Shown here piece by piece: positions 1 to 5,105 of a stretch of DNA of 5,105 nucleotides. The notes beneath the pieces were generated by a model. That model did not search any database, was not told the DNA's origin, and saw only the letters and a list, made by a program, of their open reading frames with translations. Positions within the stretch are counted from its first letter, which is position 1. Each line of letters starts with the position of its first letter. The translations under genes and the position numbers were made by a program. The stretch spans positions 1 through 5,105 of the forward strand of contig RZYZ01000159.1 of assembly GCA_009930125.1 (NCBI GenBank), written 5' to 3'. The DNA is from Clostridia bacterium (lineage in GTDB: Bacteria > Bacillota > Clostridia > Clostridiales > Clostridiaceae).

Positions 1-485
1 AAGTCCTTCAGCAGATGGTTGATCTTCTCCGTGAGGCCATAGATTTCCTTCAGTTCATCGAAAGTGGAGAGTCCCAGGGCTACAGCATGGGTATCGTTGA
101 TGAGCGGATCTCCGTAATCATCATTTTTGTAGCATATTTCAAAGATGGTGGTCTGAAGAGACTGACCTTCAGGAACCCCCAGTCGTTTGGAAAAGGAGCC
201 TGCTGCCACGTTACGTACAATCACTTCCAGTGGAATGATGGAGACCCTTTTCACCAGCTGCTCTCTTTCAGAAATGGTGCTGATGTAGTGGGTTGGAATA
301 CCGTGGTCTGCAAGATAGCGGAAGATGATGGAGGTGATCTCGTTGTTCATGATGCCTTTGTCTTCGATGGTCCCCTTCTTTTCTCCGTTGAACGCGGTTG
401 CGTCATCCTTATAGTAGACAATGACCTGGTCTTCTTTCTCGGTTTCAAAAATTCTTTTGGCTTTTCCTTCATACAGCATGTTCAT
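1..485 (-). CDS. purC: SAICAR synthetase (phosphoribosylaminoimidazole-succinocarboxamide synthase), 3' end beyond window
   Basis: PurC catalyses the ATP-dependent condensation of CAIR with aspartate to give SAICAR in cytosolic de novo purine synthesis. Reading the minus strand from 485 gives 161 codons. They begin MNMLYEGKAKRIFE, which carries the YEGKAK nucleotide-binding motif (residues 5-10), followed by DDATAFNGEK (27-36) and the family signature IPLEVIVRN-AAGS (84-97). GDPLINDTHA (125-134) also fits the family. Bacterial PurC is usually about 235-240 residues, so roughly 75 residues are missing at the window edge, including the second signature (DxKxEFG type). The start at 485 shares one base with the purE stop (TAATG) and has GGAGG 10 nt upstream. 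Met3 is a possible alternative start but lies 16 nt from that GGAGG. It is the third gene of the purL-purE-purC operon. Identification is secure; only the C-terminus is unseen. Confidence 0.97.
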   Translation of the reverse strand, partial: MNMLYEGKAKRIFETEKEDQVIVYYKDDATAFNGEKKGTIEDKGIMNNEITSIIFRYLADHGIPTHYISTISEREQLVKRVSIIPLEVIVRNVAAGSFSKRLGVPEGQSLQTTIFEICYKNDDYGDPLINDTHAVALGLSTFDELKEIYGLTEKINHLLKD

Positions 486-964
486 TAATAGATTACCTCC
501 GCAGAATTATTTTCTTCTATGTTCTTTTTCATGGCATCACGATAGTTCAGAAGCTTTTCTCTCAGCTTGGGATATTTGATGGATAATATTTCCACAGCCA
601 GCATGGCGGCGTTGGGCGCATTGTTGATCCCCACGGTGGCCACGGGAATCTGTTTGGGCATCTGTACGATGGAAAGCAGTGCATCGAGTCCTTCCAGGGC
701 GCCCTTCAGTGGAACACCGATGACAGGAAGAACGGTTTTTGAGGCGACGACTCCAGGAAGATGGGCGGCAAGCCCTGCACCTGCGATGATCACTTCGAAT
801 CCTTCTGACTCCTTCTCGCGAAGAACTTTCTCCAGAAGGTCCGGCGCTCTGTGCGCTGATATGGCGTAGGATTCATTCTCCACGGCGAATTCGTCAAGCA
901 GGTCCTTCGCCCTCTTCATGGTATCCTTGTCCGACGGACTTCCAAATAGAATTAATACTTTCAT
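485..964 (-). CDS. purE: N5-carboxyaminoimidazole ribonucleotide mutase, class I PurE
   Basis: This complete 159-residue protein matches the usual size of class I PurE, a cytosolic enzyme (an octamer in characterised members) that converts N5-CAIR to CAIR. Visible motifs are GSPSD near the N-terminus (8-12), SAHRAPD (36-42) with the expected catalytic His38, GAGLAAHLPGVVAS (62-75), and PVIGVPLKG (80-88) followed by SIVQMPKQIPVATVGINNAPNAA (98-120, written here as consecutive parts: SIVQMP, IPVATVGI, NAPNAA). The SAHR and AHLPG forms are those of class I; class II AIR carboxylases, such as the PurE-like part of human PAICS, have SAHK. Class I enzymes normally act after PurK, and no purK is in this window. 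It sits 12 nt downstream of purL and overlaps purC by one base. The ATG at 964 is preceded by AGGAG at 7-nt spacing. The C-terminal tail after about residue 140 is Lys/Asn/Glu-rich and looks like the variable end of the family. Confidence 0.97.
   Translation of the reverse strand: MKVLILFGSPSDKDTMKRAKDLLDEFAVENESYAISAHRAPDLLEKVLREKESEGFEVIIAGAGLAAHLPGVVASKTVLPVIGVPLKGALEGLDALLSIVQMPKQIPVATVGINNAPNAAMLAVEILSIKYPKLREKLLNYRDAMKKNIEENNSAEVIY
496..500 (-). promoter_or_regulatory. purC ribosome binding site inside the end of purE
   Basis: GGAGG on the minus strand lies within the last codons of purE (reading Ala-Glu-Val), 10 nt before the purC ATG that overlaps the purE stop as TAATG. It favours Met1 at 485 over Met3 and points to translational coupling of purE and purC. 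Confidence 0.85.
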
Positions 965-971
965 GCGTTTG

Positions 972-976
972 CTCCT
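972..976 (-). promoter_or_regulatory. purE ribosome binding site next to the purL stop codon
   Basis: Reading the minus strand, the purL stop TAA (979-977) is followed immediately by AGGAG and then, after 7 nt, the purE ATG. Ribosomes ending purL would terminate on top of this site, which suggests coupled translation of purL and purE. The coupling is inferred; the spacing is seen. Confidence 0.85.
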
Positions 977-3900
977 TTATTCTTCAATATTGTCTGTGTT
1001 TCTGAAATAATCCACACCGGATCTGAACATCTCCGTATAGTAGGAACCGTCATAGTTCTGATACAGCCCATCCTGGTATCTTTCGGTGTGTCCCATCTTC
1101 CCGAAGACTCTGCCGTCTTTGGAGGAGATGCCTTCGATGGCCCACGTGGAGCCGTTGGGATTGAAGGGTCCCTCCATGGTCACTTCTCCGGAAAGATCCG
1201 CATACTGGGTGATGATCTGTCCGTTATCCGACAGCTCTTTCAGAAGCACATCAGATGCCATGAAACGTCCTTCCCCATGGGAAACCGGCACATCATGCAC
1301 GTCTCCCAGAGAAGCGCTGCTCATCCATGGGGTATTTCTGGACACCACTTTTGTTCTGGCCATTCTGGACATATGTTTTCCAGCAGTGTTGTAGGTCAGT
1401 GTAGGCATCTCTTCGTGAGGCTCGATGACTCTTCCGTAGGGAAGCAGTCCGGATTTGACGAGTCCCTGGAAGCCGTTGCAGATACCCAGCACAAGTCCTT
1501 TCCGATTGTCGATGAGATCATGGATGGCATCTCTCACCAGCGGATTTCTTAGAATGTTTGCGATATATTTCCCAGATCCTTCCGGTTCATCCGCGGCACT
1601 GAATCCGCCGGAAAGCATCAGGATATGGGATGCTCGGATGCGCTGTGCGAAATCTTCCAGCGAAGACTTCATTTCCTGCTCTCCATTTCTGAAGACGAAG
1701 GTATCTGTTTCCGCTCCTGCCTCTCTGAATGCATATTCGATGTCCAGTTCGCAGTTGGTTCCGAAAAAGACAGGAATCAGTACTTTCGGATGCTCCACAT
1801 AGGAAGGATAAACGGGGCTTTCCTTTTGGTTGTATGTGGACTCAAGGGTACTGCCCTTCTCCGTGTACTCGTTGAAGATCTCCGCCAGAGGAGCCTTATG
1901 TCTCTCAAGCAGCTCTTCCATGGCGATTTCTTCCCCGTCGATTTCGACGCTTTTCTTCTCGTGGGTGGTGCCCACAAACTTCAGTAGAAGATGATGTCCT
2001 ATGGAAAGAATCTCGTTCAGGTGTTTTCTGGAAACTTCGAGCACAAAACTTCCCGGATCGCGACGATTTTCATGAAGTGTCAGTGCTTCCAGTCTGAATC
2101 CGATTCGGTTACCAGCAGCCATATTAAGCAGTGTCATGAACAGGCCCTTTTTCAGCGTATCCACTGAACGCAGATAGCCTTTTTCCTGAAGCTTTCGGAT
2201 AAGCTTCGCATTTTCTTCAAACACCAGTGCGTCATAGACGCCTTCACTTTTTGGCGTTCTTAGGGTCAGAAGCACACTGTCCTTCTGCTTAAGAGTGTTG
2301 CTTAGGACCTTTTCCATCGGCATGGTGGTCACTGCGAATGAAATCAGTGTATCCGGCACATGGAGATCTTGGAAAGATCCTGACATGGAGTCTTTTCCTC
2401 CGATGGCTGGCACCTTGAAATCCAGCTGTGCCTGGAGGGCACCTAGTAGCGCAGCGAAAGGACGTCCCCAGTTGGAAGGATCATCACCCAATTTCCGGAA
2501 GTATTCCTGGAAACTGAGGCGAACGTCTTTCGGATCTCCACCAAGGGAAACGACTTTAGCAAGACTTTCCACGACGGAGTCATATGCTCCGATGAAGGGG
2601 TTCTTCTCCAGAGACAGCGGATCAAACCCATAGGTCATGACAGAAGCATCATAGGTGGTGAGGTTTTTCAGCGGAATGAGAGAGACCATTCCAGGGCTTT
2701 TCGTGTCCTGGTAGGTTCCACCATAGGGCAGGATCAGACTGTTTCTGCCGATGGTGGTGTCAAAGTTTTCCAGAAGTCCTTTCTGTGAGCAGGCGTTGAG
2801 ATCGGAAACCTGAGACAATGCGTCATTCACGGTCAGTTTTTCCTTCGACGCACTCGGATCTTTCGCATCCAGCTCGATGAGGACGGAAGCTTCGGAGGTG
2901 GCTCCGTTGGTATCGATGAAGTCTCTTGAGACATCCACCACCACCTGATCGTCATAATACATTCGGAGTCTTCCAGTATCCGTTACGACTGCCACAACAG
3001 TCGCCTCCAGATTCTCTTCTTGGGCATAGTGGATGAAATCTGGAAGATCCTTCTCTTCGATGACCACAGCCATTCTTTCCTGTGACTCTGAAATCGCGAT
3101 TTCCGTAGGATCCAGTCCCATATATTTCTTAGGTACGCGATGGAGATAGATGTCGAGAGATTCAGCCAGTTCTCCGATGGCGACGGAAACACCGCCGGCA
3201 CCGAAATCGTTGCATCTTCTGATGAGTCTGGATGCTTTTTCATTGCGGAAGAATCTCTGAAGCTTACGCTCCTCCACGGCATTCCCCTTCTGAACCTCTG
3301 CTCCGGATTCGCTGATGGAGGAAGCATCGTGACCTTTGGAGGAACCTGTGGCTCCACCGATTCCGTCTCTACCGGTTCTGCCCCCGAGCAGGATGATGAG
3401 ATCTCCTTTCTGCGGGGTCTCCCGTCTCACATTCTCCTTGAGAGCGGAAGCGATGACGGCGCCTGTCTCCATTCTTTTGGCCTCGTATCCGGGATGGTAG
3501 ATTTCTTCAACAAATCCGGTGTTCAGGCCGATCTGATTTCCATAGGAAGAGAATCCTTTCGCGGCACCTCTTGTGATCATTCTCTGAGGCAGTTTTCCCG
3601 GAAGCGTTTCCTTCAGAGGTTTTCCCGGATCCGCTGCGCCTGTGATTCTCATACCCTGGTAGACATAAGCACGACCGCTTAAGGGATCTCTGATTGCCCC
3701 TCCGAGACAGGTGGCTGCCCCACCGAAGGGTTCAATCTCTGTGGGATGATTGTGGGTTTCGTTTTTGAACATGAGGAGTACGTCTTTGACCCCCTCATTG
3801 GTTCTCACTTTTCTTGAAATGCTGCAGGCGTTGATTTCTTCTGATTCATCCAGGTCCTCTACAAGTCCCTGCTCTTTCAGATATTTAGCGCCAATGGTGG

Positions 3901-4702
3901 CCATATCCATCAATGTGACGGGACGATTCTCTCTTCCCAGATCCTTTCTGATTTGCAGATACTGATCGTAAGCCTTCTGCAGAGGAGTGAAGTCGCTCTG
4001 TATGCGGATGTCTTTGAGATGTGTGAGAAAGGTGGTGTGTCTGCAGTGATCGGACCAGTAGGTGTCGAGTACTTTGATTTCGGTGATGGTAGGTTCTCTG
4101 TTTTCCTGAATGAAATAGTTCTGTATGAGAAGCAGATCTTCTCTGGTCATAGCCAGAGAATGCTTATGAAGAAAAGTGAAGAGATCTTCCTCCGTTAAGG
4201 TGCGAAATCCATCCAGGTGCTCTACTTTCATGTTTTTCTGAGGAAAGCTGTCAAAGTGGCTCAGAATCTCCCCTTCTCTCATTTCCACAGGGTTCAGGAG
4301 ATAGCTTCTGATCTGCTTCAGGTTTTCCGATATGTCACCGGGAAAGACATAAACGGTTTTGTAACGGACCTCCACATCGAATTTACCGAGAATCAGCTTG
4401 ATGCAGTCTTCTGCGGCTTTTGCACGCTGATCGTACTGACCGGGTAACAGTTCCAGAATGAAGTGCGGCTGATGAACAAAAGAGGATGCGTCCCTTGCGG
4501 CCTTGTCTGTGGAGGATTCGGCGAACACCGTATACTCCACGTCAGATAGCTCCTCGTCTGTGAGTCCCTGGACCTGATATAAATGAATCATTCTTGATTC
4601 TGTCTGAAGACCAAGCATCAGATGGAGATCTCTATTCAGTTTCTGTTCTTCGTTTCTAAATTCCGGTTTCTTCTCAACGAAAATATTTTGTATGCTGCTC
4701 AT
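977..4702 (-). CDS. purL: Phosphoribosylformylglycinamidine (FGAM) synthase, single-chain synthetase-glutaminase form
   Basis: This complete 1241-residue enzyme makes FGAM from FGAR, ATP and glutamine. It fuses parts that are separate PurS, PurL and PurQ proteins in Bacillus subtilis. Order: N-terminal PurS-like region (about 1-160); linker domain with DTYWSDHCRHTTF (213-225); first AIRS-like half with KNETHNHPTEIEPFGGAA (313-330) and CNDFGAGGVSVAIGEL (497-512); second AIRS-like half with GRPFAALLGAL (746-756) and AIGGKDSMSG (766-775); C-terminal class I glutaminase (about 970-1236). The glutaminase triad is visible as Cys1075 in GICNGFQ, and His1205 and Glu1207 in GHTER; SHGEGRF (1141-1147) is also present. 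Length and motif spelling fit what I recall as the Gram-positive clade of long PurL rather than the roughly 1300-residue proteobacterial one. The start at 4702 has GGGAGGA 5 nt upstream. It is the first gene of the operon, behind its own promoter. An oddity is Phe980 where PGTN is usual (FGTNCELD). Confidence 0.98.
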   Translation of the reverse strand: MSSIQNIFVEKKPEFRNEEQKLNRDLHLMLGLQTESRMIHLYQVQGLTDEELSDVEYTVFAESSTDKAARDASSFVHQPHFILELLPGQYDQRAKAAEDCIKLILGKFDVEVRYKTVYVFPGDISENLKQIRSYLLNPVEMREGEILSHFDSFPQKNMKVEHLDGFRTLTEEDLFTFLHKHSLAMTREDLLLIQNYFIQENREPTITEIKVLDTYWSDHCRHTTFLTHLKDIRIQSDFTPLQKAYDQYLQIRKDLGRENRPVTLMDMATIGAKYLKEQGLVEDLDESEEINACSISRKVRTNEGVKDVLLMFKNETHNHPTEIEPFGGAATCLGGAIRDPLSGRAYVYQGMRITGAADPGKPLKETLPGKLPQRMITRGAAKGFSSYGNQIGLNTGFVEEIYHPGYEAKRMETGAVIASALKENVRRETPQKGDLIILLGGRTGRDGIGGATGSSKGHDASSISESGAEVQKGNAVEERKLQRFFRNEKASRLIRRCNDFGAGGVSVAIGELAESLDIYLHRVPKKYMGLDPTEIAISESQERMAVVIEEKDLPDFIHYAQEENLEATVVAVVTDTGRLRMYYDDQVVVDVSRDFIDTNGATSEASVLIELDAKDPSASKEKLTVNDALSQVSDLNACSQKGLLENFDTTIGRNSLILPYGGTYQDTKSPGMVSLIPLKNLTTYDASVMTYGFDPLSLEKNPFIGAYDSVVESLAKVVSLGGDPKDVRLSFQEYFRKLGDDPSNWGRPFAALLGALQAQLDFKVPAIGGKDSMSGSFQDLHVPDTLISFAVTTMPMEKVLSNTLKQKDSVLLTLRTPKSEGVYDALVFEENAKLIRKLQEKGYLRSVDTLKKGLFMTLLNMAAGNRIGFRLEALTLHENRRDPGSFVLEVSRKHLNEILSIGHHLLLKFVGTTHEKKSVEIDGEEIAMEELLERHKAPLAEIFNEYTEKGSTLESTYNQKESPVYPSYVEHPKVLIPVFFGTNCELDIEYAFREAGAETDTFVFRNGEQEMKSSLEDFAQRIRASHILMLSGGFSAADEPEGSGKYIANILRNPLVRDAIHDLIDNRKGLVLGICNGFQGLVKSGLLPYGRVIEPHEEMPTLTYNTAGKHMSRMARTKVVSRNTPWMSSASLGDVHDVPVSHGEGRFMASDVLLKELSDNGQIITQYADLSGEVTMEGPFNPNGSTWAIEGISSKDGRVFGKMGHTERYQDGLYQNYDGSYYTEMFRSGVDYFRNTDNIEE

Positions 4703-4707
4703 GTTTT

Positions 4708-4713
4708 CCTCCC
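4708..4713 (-). promoter_or_regulatory. purL ribosome binding site
   Basis: On the minus strand GGGAGG lies with a 5-nt spacer (AAAAC) before the purL ATG at 4702. It fixes the start of the 1241-residue protein; no other nearby in-frame start has such a site. The same bases partly overlap a CGAAC pentamer on the opposite strand (4713-4717). Confidence 0.9.
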
Positions 4714-4730
4714 GAACGTTTTATAACTAA

Positions 4731-4758
4731 ATGATAACATCCTAAGTTTATATGTCAA
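4731..4758 (-). promoter_or_regulatory. Probable sigma-A promoter of the purL-purE-purC operon
   Basis: On the minus strand a perfect TTGACA -35 box (4758-4753) is followed after 16 nt by TATCAT (4736-4731), one base off the -10 consensus, in AT-rich surroundings. Transcription would start near 4724, giving a leader of only about 22 nt before purL. This is too short for a purine riboswitch or an attenuator, so any control probably acts on initiation from upstream sites. Confidence 0.75.
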
Positions 4759-4783
4759 CATTATTGTGATAAATTAAATTATT

Positions 4784-4820
4784 GTTCGTACAGGTTAGAA
4801 CATTAATAAAGAATTATTCG
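4784..4820 (-). promoter_or_regulatory. PurBox-like operator cluster upstream of the purL promoter (candidate PurR site)
   Basis: Three half-sites resembling the PurR box of Bacillus/Lactococcus (core CGAAC flanked by A/T) are seen. ACGAACAAT is read on the minus strand with its core at 4788-4784. ACGAATAAT is on the minus strand with its core at 4820-4816. AGAACATTA is on the plus strand at 4797-4805. The last two face each other, with GAA and TTC cores arranged as NGAA-N16-TTCG; inverted boxes about 16-17 nt apart are, as I recall, the known PurR arrangement. They lie roughly 25-65 bases upstream of the -35 box. Each half-site departs from the consensus at a few positions, so binding by PurR is an inference. 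Confidence 0.5.
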
Positions 4821-4910
4821 TTTTCACAAGATTGAAGGTCAGAGAGAGAATCATTTCTGACATAAACAGGAAATATGTTGTGGCTTTCCTCCATTCCCCT
4901 TCTCTCCTTG

Positions 4911-4939
4911 TTTAAAGCGGGAAGTCTAGATGGTATAAT
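4911..4939 (+). promoter_or_regulatory. Probable extended -10 promoter of the NAD+ synthase-like gene
   Basis: A perfect TATAAT (4934-4939) is preceded by TGG, giving the extended -10 form TGN-TATAAT. A weak -35 box TTTAAA (4911-4916, 4 of 6 bases) lies 17 nt upstream. An extended -10 often compensates for a poor -35. Transcription would begin near 4946, leaving a leader of about 53 nt that contains the hairpin at 4951-4970. Confidence 0.75.
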
Positions 4940-4950
4940 GAATGTAATAT

Positions 4951-4970
4951 ATCCTGATATTCATCAGGAT
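4951..4970 (+). promoter_or_regulatory. Perfect inverted repeat (hairpin or operator) in the leader of the nadE-like gene
   Basis: ATCCTGAT (4951-4958) and ATCAGGAT (4963-4970) are exact inverted complements around a 4-nt loop, ATTC. The element begins about 5 bases after the predicted transcription start and ends 13 bases before the ribosome binding site. No T-run follows it on either strand, so it is not an intrinsic terminator. It could stabilise the 5' end of the mRNA or be a repressor operator just downstream of the start point. I do not recognise it as a known NAD-regulator site. Confidence 0.55.
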
Positions 4971-4983
4971 GAACTTATGATAT

Positions 4984-4990
4984 GGAGAGG
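4984..4990 (+). promoter_or_regulatory. Ribosome binding site of the nadE-like gene
   Basis: GGAGAGG sits 8 nt (counting from its end) before the ATG at 4999. Two other ATGs nearby (4977 and 4982) are out of frame with the recognised protein, and the in-frame TAA at 4993-4995 rules out an upstream start. Confidence 0.75.
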
Positions 4991-4998
4991 TATAAAAA

Positions 4999-5105
4999 AT
5001 GGATTATATCAAAATATCTTCAGTGTCACCGAAACTAAAGGTTTCTGATGTGCACTACAACAAGGAAGAAATCCTTACATCGATCCGGCAGCTTTCAGAA
5101 AACAG
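4999..5105 (+). CDS. nadE: Probable glutamine-dependent NAD+ synthase, N-terminal fragment
   Basis: Only 35 codons are visible before the right edge. They begin MDYIKISSVSPKLKVSDV and continue HYNKEEILTSIRQLSEN. The pattern (F/Y)IK(V/I)..(A/S).(T/S)P.(I/L)KV.D..YN...I, as I remember it, is the start of the long Firmicutes NAD+ synthases, where an N-terminal nitrilase-type glutaminase domain supplies ammonia to a C-terminal NAD+ synthetase domain (about 640 residues in total). The catalytic residues lie beyond the window, so the call rests on N-terminal resemblance alone; another nitrilase-superfamily protein is the main alternative. The ATG at 4999 is the only good start: an in-frame TAA lies at 4993-4995 and a GGAGAGG ribosome binding site at 4984-4990. 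The gene is divergent from the purine operon and has its own promoter and a hairpin-bearing leader. Confidence 0.72.
   Translation, partial: MDYIKISSVSPKLKVSDVHYNKEEILTSIRQLSEN

Noticed and set aside
477..479. Alternative purC start at Met3
   Set aside because: It is 16 nt from the GGAGG, whereas Met1 at 485 is 10 nt away and forms the TAATG overlap with purE.
15..488. 157-codon open frame on the plus strand opposite purC
   Set aside because: It is an antisense shadow of purC, which is securely identified by its motifs on the other strand; the frame has no recognisable domain and no separate promoter that I can see.
1088..1552. 154-codon plus-strand open frame opposite the end of purL
   Set aside because: Antisense shadow of the PurL glutaminase domain; composition is that of reverse-strand translation with no family resemblance.
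3140..3682. 180-codon plus-strand open frame opposite the middle of purL
   Set aside because: Longest antisense frame, but it lies wholly opposite the conserved AIRS-like region of PurL, whose coding constraint explains the lack of stops.
4703..4730. Purine riboswitch in the purL leader
   Set aside because: The predicted leader is about 22 nt and the region shows no three-way-junction pattern or terminator.
4838..4861. GTCAGA/TCTGAC inverted repeat between the two promoters
   Set aside because: Six base pairs (eight with a wobble) around a long loop, no T-run, and outside both predicted transcripts; likely chance.
4951..4970. Intrinsic terminator
   Set aside because: The stem is half A/T, and no T-tract follows on either strand; it sits in a leader rather than after a gene.
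4875..5048. 57-codon plus-strand frame starting upstream of the nadE-like gene
   Set aside because: It runs through the predicted promoter and hairpin and overlaps the nadE-like start out of frame; the frame starting at 4999 has the better ribosome binding site and family resemblance.

Overview
The window is an ordinary housekeeping locus, most likely from a low- to mid-GC Bacillota (Firmicutes, Clostridia- or Erysipelotrichia-like). The evidence is strong GGAGG-type ribosome binding sites, a long single-chain PurL of the kind I associate with Gram-positive anaerobes and streptococci, a class I PurE, and a divergent gene whose first 35 residues resemble the Firmicutes glutamine-dependent NAD+ synthase. 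The genus cannot be read from the sequence. I see no mobile element, CRISPR array, tRNA or rRNA.

Layout: about 92% of the window (positions 1-4702) is one minus-strand purine biosynthesis operon, transcribed right to left as purL, purE, purC. purL (977-4702) is complete and encodes the 1241-residue fused FGAM synthase (synthetase plus glutaminase). purE (485-964) is complete and encodes N5-CAIR mutase. purC (1-485) encodes SAICAR synthetase and runs off the left edge, so only its N-terminal two thirds are visible. The genes are tightly packed. The purE ribosome binding site starts right after the purL stop codon, and purE and purC share a base in TAATG, so translational coupling is likely. 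The three enzymes cover FGAR to FGAM, N5-CAIR to CAIR, and CAIR to SAICAR. The intervening steps (PurM, PurK) are not encoded here.

Positions 4703-4998 (296 bases, AT-rich) form a divergent regulatory region. The purL side has a TTGACA-16-TATCAT promoter with a leader of only about 22 nt, which leaves no room for a purine riboswitch. Upstream of it lies a cluster of CGAAC/CGAAT half-sites resembling the PurBox of Bacillus-type PurR. Two of them form an inverted pair with 16-nt spacing. The right side has an extended -10 promoter and a perfect 8-bp hairpin in the leader of a plus-strand gene starting at 4999, of which only 35 codons are visible (probable nadE).

I found no convincing new biological system. 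The points most worth a second look are the PurBox-like cluster, the leader hairpin of the probable nadE, and a speculative 26-codon ORF between the two promoters.
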